Origin: an uncultured Lachnospiraceae bacterium
GTDB lineage: Bacteria; Bacillota; Clostridia; Lachnospirales; Lachnospiraceae
NCBI GenBank assembly: GCA_910588965.1
Contig: CAJUSO010000001.1
Span: forward strand, 83,838 to 147,837
Reading direction: 5' to 3'
DNA length: 64,000 nt
The notes beneath the pieces were generated by a model. That model was not told the origin of the DNA. It worked only from the letters and a program-made list of their open reading frames with translations, and searched no databases. The position numbers and the translations under genes were made by a program. Shown here piece by piece: positions 46,303 to 55,188 of this stretch. Numbering within the stretch: the first letter of the stretch is position 1; each line of letters begins with the position of its first letter.

Positions 46303-47436
46303 ATGGAAAACATAAAGAATAAGGAACAGGCAGAAGGGAATTTCATATTAGATGGGTGTAAATTGAAATGGCATGAGGAACGGGTGAATCAATGGCTCCG
46401 GGGAGAACGGATAGCGCCAATTACGATTGACTGTGCATTGACTACCCATTGCAGCTATCGGTGCAAATATTGTTATGGGCAGATGCAGCTTATTAATCAG
46501 AAGCCGAATCTATCACCGAAGGTGATTGATGATTTCCTGGATGATGCCGCAGAGATTGGGGTTAAAGCGATTAGTTTTGTCAGTGATGGGGAAAGTACCT
46601 GTAATCCTTATCTATATGATGCAATCATAAGAGGGAAAAGGAATGGGATAGATATGGCCCTGGGGACAAATGGCTACTTATTAAAAGAAGACCGGTTAGA
46701 GGATATCCTCCCATGCCTGACCTATTTAAGGTTTAATATTTCCGCAGGGGAAAAAGAAGCGTATTGCGATATCCATGGTGTGGGCGGGGAATGTTATGAT
46801 AAAGTGATTTCCACAATTCGGAAGGCTGTTGAAATAAAAAATAAGAAGTCATTGGATGTTACAATTGGTTTGCAGATGGTATTGATTCCGGAACTAAAAG
46901 ATCAGATTATTCCGCTGGCAAAATTAGGGAAAGAATTAGGGGTGGATTACCTCGTAATTAAACATTGCAGTGATGATGAAAACCATACCCTTGGGGTTGA
47001 ATATGAGAAATACTATGAATTGGAAGATTTACTGCATGAGGCGGAAGCTTATTCGGCAAAAGGATATCAAGTAAGTGTAAAGTGGTCTAAAATTATGAGC
47101 GGGGGGAAGCGGGGATATAAGAAGTGTTTCGGGCCGCAATTTCAGCTGCAGATGTCAGGAAGCGGGATTGTTGCGCCATGCGGATCTTTCTTTAATGAAA
47201 AATACAGCAAATACCATATAGGGGATATCACAAAACAGCGTTTTAAAGATATATGGCTGAGCGAACGTTATATGGAAGTGATGGATATGATTTCATCAGA
47301 ATCTTTTGATGCTAGGACTGACTGTGAGAGCCTGTGCCTGCAAGAGAAGGTCAACGAATTCCTGAATCAGTTAGATAAAAACCATGAATTGGAAAAGTGC
47401 AGCCAGCCGACACCGCAGCATGTTAATTTCATATAG
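46303..47436 (+). CDS. Radical SAM/SPASM protein (second of two)
   Basis: 377-aa radical-SAM enzyme with cluster motif CSYRCKYC, a preceding CKLKWHEERVNQWLRGE block parallel to that of the protein at 43466, FVSDGESTCNP and GTNGYLL, and C-terminal cysteines (KKCFGPQ, APCGSFF, DCESLCLQE) typical of SPASM clusters. It ends PQHVNFI, sharing the terminal HVNFI with its paralogue. It is divergent enough to have another substrate. GGAGGTTTAGG precedes the ATG. Confidence 0.8.
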   Translation: MENIKNKEQAEGNFILDGCKLKWHEERVNQWLRGERIAPITIDCALTTHCSYRCKYCYGQMQLINQKPNLSPKVIDDFLDDAAEIGVKAISFVSDGESTCNPYLYDAIIRGKRNGIDMALGTNGYLLKEDRLEDILPCLTYLRFNISAGEKEAYCDIHGVGGECYDKVISTIRKAVEIKNKKSLDVTIGLQMVLIPELKDQIIPLAKLGKELGVDYLVIKHCSDDENHTLGVEYEKYYELEDLLHEAEAYSAKGYQVSVKWSKIMSGGKRGYKKCFGPQFQLQMSGSGIVAPCGSFFNEKYSKYHIGDITKQRFKDIWLSERYMEVMDMISSESFDARTDCESLCLQEKVNEFLNQLDKNHELEKCSQPTPQHVNFI

Positions 47437-47449
47437 ATAAGTGGGGGCT

Positions 47450-48601
47450 ATGATGAAAAATAAGTTTATAGAATATTATGGGCAGCATGGTATATCTCCG
47501 GTAAAGCAGGATATAACAGAAATCAATAAGCATTATGCCAGAAGAGAGAAGTTATATCGGCAGTTGGGCATTCCATGTATCGCTTTTGAAGGAAAACGGA
47601 TCTTAGAGGTGGGGCCAGGCAGTGGTTATAATACATTAGCTTTATTTTTTTTGGGGGGGGGTGACCTAACACTGGTAGAGCCTAATCATACGGGTGTTGT
47701 TGAAATGAAGAAGTTGTTCAGCGAATATAACATCCCGCCTGAAAGATATGTAATTAAAGAATGTATGATAGAAGAGATGCTTGTTTCGGAAAAGTTTGAT
47801 ATCGTTATTGCAGAAGGTTTTTTGCATTCCATTGATAATTGCGATGAAATTATAAATAAATTATCACTGTTAGTAAATGAAGGGGGAGTAATTATTGTTA
47901 CGTGCATGGATGTTATTAGTATGTTCGTTGAGCAGATGAAGCGTTTCGTATGTCATATTATGATAAAGGATATTTCAGATTATGAAACACAAGTAAAGAA
48001 GTGCACAGGTTTTTTCCATAAGCATATGCAGAACCTTAAGGGGATGTCACGCAGTGTTGAAGATTGGGTAAGGGATGATATATTAAATCCAGCGTTTAAT
48101 AACCAGAAGATTTTAAGTATTGGGAAAGCTATTGAATGTTTTGGGAGAGAGTTTTCTTTCTTAGGTAGTTCCCAGAGAATTTTTACGGATTATTCTTGGT
48201 ATAAAGATATAGAGTATGATGAACGCAAAAATATTTTATCTCAATATAAGCAGAAACGCCATAACTTCTTAATGACTGGGTTGGATGAAACCATTTTATC
48301 AGAATGCGATAGTGAATATTTGGAAGACAAAATCGGAGAAATCAGATTGAGGGCTATAGAATATGAGAAGGAGCCTTCCAATAAATATATAGATCAGGTT
48401 CAAGAGGGGCTCTATATTATCAAGCCAATCATGAAAAAAATTTCTCGGAGATGTATGGGGTTTGTGGATGAAGTGATAGAAATATTAAATTATTTGAAGA
48501 GGGGAGAAGAAATAGAACTCGAAAGATATCAAATCTTTTCTGAATCAGTGGGAAGGACACAGCAGTATTTAAGTATGGTAAAAAATAAGGTGTCATATTA
48601 A
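47450..48601 (+). CDS. SAM-dependent methyltransferase with an internal G9 tract
   Basis: About 383-aa class I methyltransferase: motif I ILEVGPGSGYNTLALF at about residues 45-60, an acidic VEPN strand end, and IVIAEGFLHS as motif IV. The C-terminal half is helical and has no named domain. The reading frame passes through a run of eight T followed by nine G at 47645-47661. It is intact in this assembly, and gain or loss of one G would truncate the protein. Probably adds methyl groups to the flagellin glycan. Start at 47450 or 47453 (ATGATG after GTGGGGG). Confidence 0.8.
   Translation: MMKNKFIEYYGQHGISPVKQDITEINKHYARREKLYRQLGIPCIAFEGKRILEVGPGSGYNTLALFFLGGGDLTLVEPNHTGVVEMKKLFSEYNIPPERYVIKECMIEEMLVSEKFDIVIAEGFLHSIDNCDEIINKLSLLVNEGGVIIVTCMDVISMFVEQMKRFVCHIMIKDISDYETQVKKCTGFFHKHMQNLKGMSRSVEDWVRDDILNPAFNNQKILSIGKAIECFGREFSFLGSSQRIFTDYSWYKDIEYDERKNILSQYKQKRHNFLMTGLDETILSECDSEYLEDKIGEIRLRAIEYEKEPSNKYIDQVQEGLYIIKPIMKKISRRCMGFVDEVIEILNYLKRGEEIELERYQIFSESVGRTQQYLSMVKNKVSY
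47653..47661 (+). repeat. Homopolymer G9 tract inside a methyltransferase gene
   Basis: Nine consecutive G directly after eight T in the motif-I region of the gene. The current length keeps the frame open. Confidence 0.8.
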
Positions 48602-48700
48602 AGTACTTAGAAGATTTGTATACAGATGATTCCTTATAATGCTTTTGTGGTGCAGATGAAGAGCGAATTAGGCTGGGAACAGATTTAGAGGAGAAAATAG

Positions 48701-50230
48701 ATGGGGATTATTGTGCGTAAAGAGGACTTTGCTGAAATTAAATTATTGTTAAAGGAACAGAAGAAGAAAATCATCCTCTGTCATGGTGTGTTTGATTTGG
48801 TTCACCCGGGGCATGTGATTCATTTTGAAGAGGCTAAGGCGATGGGAGATGTCCTGGTAGTTTCTGTGACGGCGGCAGAGTACGTTAGAAAAGGGCCAGG
48901 AAGGCCATATTTTGATGATGATATGCGCCTGAAATTTCTTTCTGCCATCAACTGTATTGATTATGTTATGTTATCAGAAGGCTATACGGTGGATGATATT
49001 ATTGAGGCGGTAGAGCCAGATTTGTATGTGAAAGGCGAAGAGTATGCGAAAGCAGAGGATGATATCACTGGGAAAATAGAGGAAGAGATTAAGCTAGTAA
49101 GGAGCCATGGAGGGGATATTGCATATACGACGGGCAGGGTATTTAGTTCTACAAAATTGATTAATAATGCGCTCCCAGCATTGCCGCCAGATGTTAAGGA
49201 GTTTGCAGAAGGTTTTAAACAGCGTTATTCTATGGAGGATATTAAGAACCTTGCAGAACGTATGCAGGATTTAAAAGTTCTAGTGGTTGGCGATGTGATT
49301 ATTGATGAATATATTTATTGTAACGTACAGGGGCTGATGTCAAAAGATATGGGTTATTCTACCAGGTATAAGTATGCGGAACAATATCTGGGAGGTTCTC
49401 TTGCAGTTGCGCGCCATTTAGCTGCTTTTTGTGACAATGTAACTTTAATGAGTGTTGTGGGGCAGGAAGAAAATGTCCATAGCAGGATATTAAATGAACT
49501 GAGCAATAAGATGCGGGTAGATATGGTATATAGCGAGGTGTTTGAGACAATAGTGAAAAGCCGTTATGTGCTGCTGAATGAAAAACGGGAGGAGGTAGAT
49601 AAAATATTCGCAGTAAATAACCTTCCTACACCTATGCGCATTGATGATATGGCATTGGATAAATTTAAGGATAAATTAAAGGATAAAATAAATCAATATG
49701 ATGTAGTGGTATTGTGTGATTTTGGCCATGGGTTGGTTGATAGGGAGGTTATGGACATAATACAAGGCCAAGCAAAGTTTTTGGCGCTGAATTGCCAGAC
49801 AAACTCGTCTAATTATGGGAAGAACCTTATCACGAAATATAAACGGGCAGACGTATTTGCCCTGGATCAAAAAGAGTTGGGGCTTGCGTTTTCAGATTAT
49901 AATCAAGGGGAAGAAGAACTGCTGGTTAGGCTGTCAGAGTATTTTGGTAGCTGCGGATGGCTGACCCAGGGTTCAAAAGGCGCAGCTTTTGTAGAAAATG
50001 GGAAGTTAGAGACGTATCCTGCATTTACTTTGAAAGTAAAAGATACCATAGGGGCAGGAGATGCCTTTTTTGCCTTAGCTAGTCTGGCTGCGGCATCAGG
50101 GGCATCTATAGAAGTTAGTACCTTTATGGGGAATATTGCAGGGGCATTGGCGGCTAATATTGTAGGGAATAAAGAAGCGATTGAGAAAGTGAATGTTCTG
50201 AAATATGCGAACACTTTGTTGAATATATAG
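48701..50230 (+). CDS. HldE-like bifunctional nucleotidylyltransferase and PfkB sugar kinase
   Basis: 509-aa two-domain enzyme. Residues 1-150 are a cytidylyltransferase-type domain (LCHGVFDLVHPGHVIHFEEA with the HxGH motif, then KGEEYA). Residues ~170-509 are a PfkB/ribokinase-type domain (VVGDVIIDEYIYCNVQ, and the C-terminal DTIGAGDAFFALASLAA with the catalytic Asp). E. coli HldE has the same two activities in the opposite order, phosphorylating heptose 7-phosphate at C1 and attaching a nucleotide. With GmhA upstream this suggests an activated heptose for flagellin. GAGGAG precedes the ATG at 48701. The 99-nt gap before it holds nothing recognisable. Confidence 0.8.
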   Translation: MGIIVRKEDFAEIKLLLKEQKKKIILCHGVFDLVHPGHVIHFEEAKAMGDVLVVSVTAAEYVRKGPGRPYFDDDMRLKFLSAINCIDYVMLSEGYTVDDIIEAVEPDLYVKGEEYAKAEDDITGKIEEEIKLVRSHGGDIAYTTGRVFSSTKLINNALPALPPDVKEFAEGFKQRYSMEDIKNLAERMQDLKVLVVGDVIIDEYIYCNVQGLMSKDMGYSTRYKYAEQYLGGSLAVARHLAAFCDNVTLMSVVGQEENVHSRILNELSNKMRVDMVYSEVFETIVKSRYVLLNEKREEVDKIFAVNNLPTPMRIDDMALDKFKDKLKDKINQYDVVVLCDFGHGLVDREVMDIIQGQAKFLALNCQTNSSNYGKNLITKYKRADVFALDQKELGLAFSDYNQGEEELLVRLSEYFGSCGWLTQGSKGAAFVENGKLETYPAFTLKVKDTIGAGDAFFALASLAAASGASIEVSTFMGNIAGALAANIVGNKEAIEKVNVLKYANTLLNI

Positions 50231-50315
50231 ATAATTAAATGATTATAAAACGGACGCATACTAAAACATTGGTGGAAATCAAACAAATTTTGCCGTATAA
50301 AAATGAAAAGAGGTA

Positions 50316-50342
50316 TAAAGTCTTTTAAGGAATATCCGATAA
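50316..50342 (+). promoter_or_regulatory. Sigma-D (sigma-28) promoter of flagellin
   Basis: TAAA at 50316-50319 and TCCGATAA at 50335-50342, spacer 15 nt, against the flagellar consensus TAAA-N15-GCCGATAA. Transcription would start near 50350, leaving a leader of about 180 nt. Confidence 0.85.
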
Positions 50343-50489
50343 AGATATTGTAAATAAATTAAGTTGAAGCGGGAAAAGAGTGTAGCAAAGATGAAGTTAT
50401 ACACGGATTCCAGTCAATTAACCTAGGGATTGATTTTGGAAGAAGGCTTCAACAATTATGTATTATCATTAAGTAATTAAATTAAAAAT

Positions 50490-50523
50490 TGTAGCATGGA
50501 AGCTACAGGATATTCAAGGAGGA
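50490..50523 (+). promoter_or_regulatory. Possible CsrA-binding leader of flagellin
   Basis: A 6-bp hairpin (TGTAGC with GCTACA, 50490-50507) displays GGA in its loop, and a second GGA lies in the ribosome site AAGGAGGA at 50516-50523. Paired sites of this form, one in a hairpin loop and one over the ribosome site, let CsrA repress hag translation in Bacillus. CsrA and FliW are not in the window. Confidence 0.6.
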
Positions 50524-50531
50524 ATAGTAAA

Positions 50532-51755
50532 ATGGCAATGATCGTACAACACAATCTTACTGCAATGAATTCTAACCGCCAATTAGGAATTACCACAAAC
50601 GCACAGGCCAAATCTTCTGAAAAATTGTCATCTGGCTATAAAATTAATCGTGCAGGTGATGATGCTGCTGGCTTGAAAATTTCTGAAAAGATGAGGAGCC
50701 AAGTTCGTGGTCTGACACGGGCATCTACCAATGCACAGGATGGTGTTTCTTTGATTCAGACGGCAGAGGGTGCTTTAAATGAGGCACATTCAATCCTTCA
50801 AAGGATGAATGAACTTGCTGTTCAGGGAGCAAATGATACAAATGAGAGTATTGACCGTGAAGCTCTTAACGAAGAGCTGGATCAATTAACACAGGAATTA
50901 GACAGGATTTCCCAGACAACACAGTTCAATAAGCAGAATCTGTTGGATGGTAGTTTCAGTCAGAAGAATCTTCATGTTGGAGCTAATGCGAACCAGAAGA
51001 TTCAGATTACGATTGACAATATGAATGCAGAGACATTAGGATTAAGGTCAATCACAGGGACAGAGGCTGGAGCAGTTCAAAAAGGCCAGAAAGCGCAGTC
51101 TATAACATATAATGGAATGACTTATCAATGGAATGCAGGCCAGGCAGCTTCTTGGAACCAGGAAGAAGCAATTAAGACATTCTCAACAGCTATTACAAAT
51201 GCTGCAAAGGAAGAGCAGTATGCAATGGTAATGAGCGATGGTATGACAAACCCAATGTATCGTGTGTATAGTGGCACAGACATAGCTGCGTCTTATGCTA
51301 CGGCAGGTTCCGCTATGGCACATGAGGTTAGCGTTGCAATTGAAAAGATGAGCGCTGCTTTAAATACTTCCTTTACTGATTATATTGATAAAGTGGATAC
51401 TTTAGGGAACGGGCCTACTGTAGGGGCAGTTGGAAGTTCATTTGAGATGAAGAAACCTAGTGTAGATACTTATGCAAGAGCAAACGCAACAATTACAGCT
51501 GTTCAAAATGCAATTAATAAGGTATCTTCTCAGAGGTCTGCGCTTGGTGCAATCCAGAATAGGTTAGAGCATACAATTGCTAACTTGGATAACGTGGCAG
51601 AGAATACCCAGGCAGCGGAGTCCCGTATCCGCGATCTTGATATGGCCTCTGAAATGGTTGAATACAGCAAGAATAATATTCTTGCTCAGGCTGGTCAATC
51701 TATGTTGGCTCAGGCTAATCAGGCAACCCAGGGTGTATTATCATTATTACAGTAA
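50532..51755 (+). CDS. hag: Flagellin
   Basis: 407-aa flagellin. The N-terminal D0/D1 region is conserved (MIVQHNLTAMNSNRQL, KLSSGYKINRAGDDAAGL, ISEKMRSQVRGL), as is the C-terminal partner region (AESRIRDLDMASEMVEYSKN and the LAQANQATQGVLSLLQ end). The central ~150 residues are variable, surface-exposed and rich in Ser/Thr, the usual glycosylation targets. It is exported by the flagellar type III system and forms the filament. It has its own sigma-D promoter, and AAGGAGGA precedes the ATG at 50532. It sits among glycosylation genes, so the filament is probably heavily glycosylated. Confidence 0.97.
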   Translation: MAMIVQHNLTAMNSNRQLGITTNAQAKSSEKLSSGYKINRAGDDAAGLKISEKMRSQVRGLTRASTNAQDGVSLIQTAEGALNEAHSILQRMNELAVQGANDTNESIDREALNEELDQLTQELDRISQTTQFNKQNLLDGSFSQKNLHVGANANQKIQITIDNMNAETLGLRSITGTEAGAVQKGQKAQSITYNGMTYQWNAGQAASWNQEEAIKTFSTAITNAAKEEQYAMVMSDGMTNPMYRVYSGTDIAASYATAGSAMAHEVSVAIEKMSAALNTSFTDYIDKVDTLGNGPTVGAVGSSFEMKKPSVDTYARANATITAVQNAINKVSSQRSALGAIQNRLEHTIANLDNVAENTQAAESRIRDLDMASEMVEYSKNNILAQAGQSMLAQANQATQGVLSLLQ

Positions 51756-51804
51756 TTTGCTGTATTGGGATTATTTGCTAAATAGATTTCATATGAAAAC
51801 GAAT

Positions 51805-51836
51805 AAAGGAGTTGGCGCTGCCAGCTCCTTTGTTTA
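51805..51836 (+). terminator. Terminator hairpin after flagellin
   Basis: AAAGGAGTTGGC pairs with GCCAGCTCCTTT (one G-U pair) around a 3-nt loop, followed by TGTTTATAAA. The T-run is weak, so some read-through into the downstream motility genes is likely. Confidence 0.7.
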
Positions 51837-51863
51837 TAAAAGGATTAGATAAGGTTGGTAATT

Positions 51864-52175
51864 ATGAAGGAAAAAATAGCAAAATTATATAGTGATTTGG
51901 GAGAGATAGGAGTATTGTATCAAGTATACAATATTCGTAATAACGTAGAGCAGATAGCAAAAGTAGTGCCGGAAATCCAAGAGTTTGTACTGTGGTTTTT
52001 GGAAGGGAATCAATTTGGGATAGAAGAAATGTTATATCGAGATATGTGTAATAATTTGCTCCTGATTTTGGGAGATATTGTAGAGGCAATGGAGCAGAAG
52101 GATATGGTATTGTTACATGATGCAGCTTATTATGGTTTAATGGAATATTTACAATTATTTGTGGCTACAGAATAG
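51864..52175 (+). CDS. Small helical protein between flagellin and Maf genes
   Basis: 103-aa acidic, all-helical protein (IAKLYSDLGEIGVLYQ, then MCNNLLLILGDIVEAME, then YGLMEYLQLF). No family is certain. Size and location recall FliS/FlaG-like helpers, but the FliS signature is not evident. GTTGGTAATT precedes the ATG at 51864. Possibly a chaperone for flagellin or a partner of the glycosyltransferase that follows 14 nt later. Confidence 0.55.
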   Translation: MKEKIAKLYSDLGEIGVLYQVYNIRNNVEQIAKVVPEIQEFVLWFLEGNQFGIEEMLYRDMCNNLLLILGDIVEAMEQKDMVLLHDAAYYGLMEYLQLFVATE

Positions 52176-52189
52176 GGGGATATAAATAA

Positions 52190-54064
52190 ATGGGAATATA
52201 TGAGAAAAATTTAAAGACATTAGCAAAATATTATCCAGAAATGGATGTCATGATTAAAGAAGCTAAGGATAATTTGCAACCAGATTTGGAAATTTTAGAA
52301 GAGGTTTCTTGTGACGGAGAGGTAATTCTGAAAATTAAGAGGGGGGATAGGATTTGTTATTTGAATGGCCGGCGAAACGCAAAAGAACCAGCACAAGTTT
52401 GGGTAAAAACCTTAGGGGAATTGCAGAGAAATGCCCCTGTCTTTATCGTAGGTGTAGGAAACCCATCTTATTTAAGGGAATTAGTAGAACAAACGGAAAA
52501 GCGGATAGCAATTATTGTTTACGAACCCTCTCTGCAGATATTTTTAAAATTTCTAGAGATGGTAGATATTGAATCTTGGATGGAAAAACATTTGCTAGTG
52601 TTTTGGGTAGAAGGTATAAGGGATATGGATGCTGAACATGTTAAGGGGATATTTCAAACACTATTTTCTTATGAGACGCTGAATTTTTCTAGAAGCTTAA
52701 TATTGCCGAACTATGATGTTTTATTTACGGAAAAGATTGTAGATTATATGAGGATACGGCGGGATATCGTTTTGAACGAGGTGTTGCAATTTAATACAAA
52801 AGAGATTTTTTCTCATATTATGGTGAGGAATTTGTTTTCAAATGTGAAGTATCTATGTGACGGTTATAAAACGACGCAGCTTGTAGAAGTGATTCCTAGG
52901 GATATCCCAGGGATCGTAGTGGCAGCAGGGCCGTCGCTGAATAAGAATATCCAAGAATTGAAACACGCAAAAGGCAAAGCATTTATCATTGCAGTGGATA
53001 CAGCAATGAAGCCCTTGTTAGATGCAGGGATAGAGCCAGATATGTTTGCGGTGATAGATGCCATGAAGCCATTGGAACTTGTTAAAATAGAAAAAGCAAG
53101 GTCTATTCCTCTCTTGACTATGCTAAACGCTGCGCCAGAAGTGTTAGATTATCATACTGGTATGAAGTTTTTCTTTAATCAAGGGTATGAATTTGCAGAG
53201 AAAATTTTTAGGAAAAGTAAGTGGAAAGAAGGGGAGGTGTCTTGTGGTGGGTCTGTTGCGACAAGTGTTTTTTCCTTGTTATATAAAATTGGAATTAATA
53301 CGATTATTCTGGTGGGGCAGGATTTGGCATATACAGACAACAAATCCCATGCGGATGGTACGTTTCATGAGGTTATGGAGCAGGTGGATACCAGCAAATT
53401 CCGAATGGTGGAAGGAAATTACGAAAAAGAGGTTCCGACACGGTCGGATTTTAAGGTTTTTATAGACTGGTATAACATGTATATAGAGGGGTGTAAAAAT
53501 TATAGGGAAGGATTCCGGGTGATTAATGCAACAGAAGGAGGTGCAAAAATAAATAATACAGAGGTTATGGCGCTGAAGGATGCCATAGAAAAAGAATGCA
53601 CGAAAGAGGTAGATATTCAGGCATGTCTTCGCCAATTGCCGCCAATGCTAGATGAAGAGGGCAGGACATGGGCAGTGGAGCATCTGCAAAGTATGCCAAA
53701 GGAATTTGTGGGGGTATCTAAAGAGGCAAATAAGATTAAGAAACAGTATTTAAAACTAGATAAGATATGTGATAAGAAGAAAATAGATAATAAGGAATAT
53801 TTGCATATTTTAAAAGAATTGGAAAAGCACATACAATTGTTGGAGCAGAACGAAGCATATCAACTGATTGAGATTACAATGAATAGTGCAAAATCTATTT
53901 TAAGAAATGAGCAATTTTTATCGGAGGAATCTGTACAAGAGGAAGGAAAAGAAATTGCGCGGAAGGGGATTCTCTATATGGAGAATGTGGTAAAAATGGC
54001 AGATGTATTTAAAGAATATGCGCAAGAGGTATTCTCAGAAGAGGCCTTGGCGGTGCAGGACTAA
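52190..54064 (+). CDS. Motility accessory factor (Maf/DUF115) family flagellin glycosyltransferase
   Basis: 624-aa protein with the DUF115/MptE-like core: VVAAGPSLNKNIQEL at about residue 240, IIAVDTAMKPLLDAGIEPDMF, and LVGQDLAYT further on. An N-terminal domain (about 1-200) and a helical C-terminal part flank it. Maf proteins attach nonulosonic acids such as pseudaminic or legionaminic acid to flagellin Ser/Thr residues, and the nearby NeuB and NeuC genes supply the matching precursor. It probably acts in the cytoplasm before export. Confidence 0.85.
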   Translation: MGIYEKNLKTLAKYYPEMDVMIKEAKDNLQPDLEILEEVSCDGEVILKIKRGDRICYLNGRRNAKEPAQVWVKTLGELQRNAPVFIVGVGNPSYLRELVEQTEKRIAIIVYEPSLQIFLKFLEMVDIESWMEKHLLVFWVEGIRDMDAEHVKGIFQTLFSYETLNFSRSLILPNYDVLFTEKIVDYMRIRRDIVLNEVLQFNTKEIFSHIMVRNLFSNVKYLCDGYKTTQLVEVIPRDIPGIVVAAGPSLNKNIQELKHAKGKAFIIAVDTAMKPLLDAGIEPDMFAVIDAMKPLELVKIEKARSIPLLTMLNAAPEVLDYHTGMKFFFNQGYEFAEKIFRKSKWKEGEVSCGGSVATSVFSLLYKIGINTIILVGQDLAYTDNKSHADGTFHEVMEQVDTSKFRMVEGNYEKEVPTRSDFKVFIDWYNMYIEGCKNYREGFRVINATEGGAKINNTEVMALKDAIEKECTKEVDIQACLRQLPPMLDEEGRTWAVEHLQSMPKEFVGVSKEANKIKKQYLKLDKICDKKKIDNKEYLHILKELEKHIQLLEQNEAYQLIEITMNSAKSILRNEQFLSEESVQEEGKEIARKGILYMENVVKMADVFKEYAQEVFSEEALAVQD

Positions 54065-54092
54065 AATTGAGAATTAAGGAAGGCCGTAGTAT

Positions 54093-55139
54093 ATGGAATT
54101 GGGAAGTAATTTTGAATTGGACATATCTTCCCTGCATAATGTGGAGGATAATATTTTTGAGTATTTAAAACCTTATTTTACTTTTTATACGGATAGTGGG
54201 AGAAGTGCCATTAGGGTGCTGAAGAAAGTTATAAAGCCGGGCGTAGTATTATTGCCTTGTTATATTTGTGATTCTATAATACAAAGTTTTGGTGAAACCT
54301 TTTCAGTTGTATTTTATAAGATTGATGAGGATTTTTCGGTTGATAGGGAAGATTTTGAAAGAAAGTTGAAGGATGAAGTTTCTGTTGTATATGTCATGCA
54401 TTATTTTGGCCGGCTCCAGGATAAAGGTTTTTTGGAATATATAAAAGAGAGCAAATCTCAATATGGCTTTACAGTTATTGAGGATACTACACATAGTATT
54501 TTTACTAAAAGTAAAACTATAGGTGATTATTGTATATGCAGCCTCCGTAAATGGTTTCCGATAATGGATGGTGGGGTATTGTATTCGGATGAGGAATTAC
54601 CAGGGATTTTGATGGAGGGTGTTTTGCCCAAAAATCCTTCTATAAAATTAGAGGCCATGATTCTTAAAAAATTATATATAGAGGGTGAACTGGATAACAA
54701 TGGACTGTATCGGAGAATATTTGAAGAAGAAGAGGACAAACTGATTTTCCAACAAACGGTTTTTCAGATTTCTTTATTATCTAAATGCTTGTTAAAATAC
54801 TTTTCGGTTGGAGAGTTAATAAGAAGGAGAAAGGAAAATTATAGGGAACTTCAAAAAGAAATTTCTAAATTAGGAGTGGAGTTAGTGCTTAGGGGCAATG
54901 AGTTTGTACCATTGTCATGCCCGATATACATTGGAAATAGAGATGATTTTCGTAATTATTTAATAAAAAACAACGTATTTTGTGCCATACATTGGCCTTT
55001 GGAGGGGACAGTATTGGAAGGGGATGAAAGAGCAATGCAAATGTCAGGCCATATTATATCATTACCGATAGATCAGAGGTATGGAAGGGAACAGATGCAA
55101 TATCTGATAAATGTTGTCAAAACATATTTTAAAACATGA
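54093..55139 (+). CDS. DegT/AHBA-synthase-type aminotransferase-like protein
   Basis: 348-aa fold-type I PLP protein. The front has TDSGRSAIRVLKK and LLPCYICDSII, the middle VIEDTTHSIF, and the probable cofactor lysine is Lys 153 in CSLRKWFPIMDGG. The C-terminal end has CPIYIGNRDDFRNYL and AIHWPLEG. Members transfer amino groups to keto-sugars. This one is divergent and shorter than usual (about 370-390 residues), so activity is likely but not certain. It may build an amino sugar for the flagellar glycan. Confidence 0.75.
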   Translation: MELGSNFELDISSLHNVEDNIFEYLKPYFTFYTDSGRSAIRVLKKVIKPGVVLLPCYICDSIIQSFGETFSVVFYKIDEDFSVDREDFERKLKDEVSVVYVMHYFGRLQDKGFLEYIKESKSQYGFTVIEDTTHSIFTKSKTIGDYCICSLRKWFPIMDGGVLYSDEELPGILMEGVLPKNPSIKLEAMILKKLYIEGELDNNGLYRRIFEEEEDKLIFQQTVFQISLLSKCLLKYFSVGELIRRRKENYRELQKEISKLGVELVLRGNEFVPLSCPIYIGNRDDFRNYLIKNNVFCAIHWPLEGTVLEGDERAMQMSGHIISLPIDQRYGREQMQYLINVVKTYFKT

Positions 55140-55188
55140 GTAAAAGAACTAGTATGGTATCAAGGGAAATGCAGAAGGAGGGGATTTT

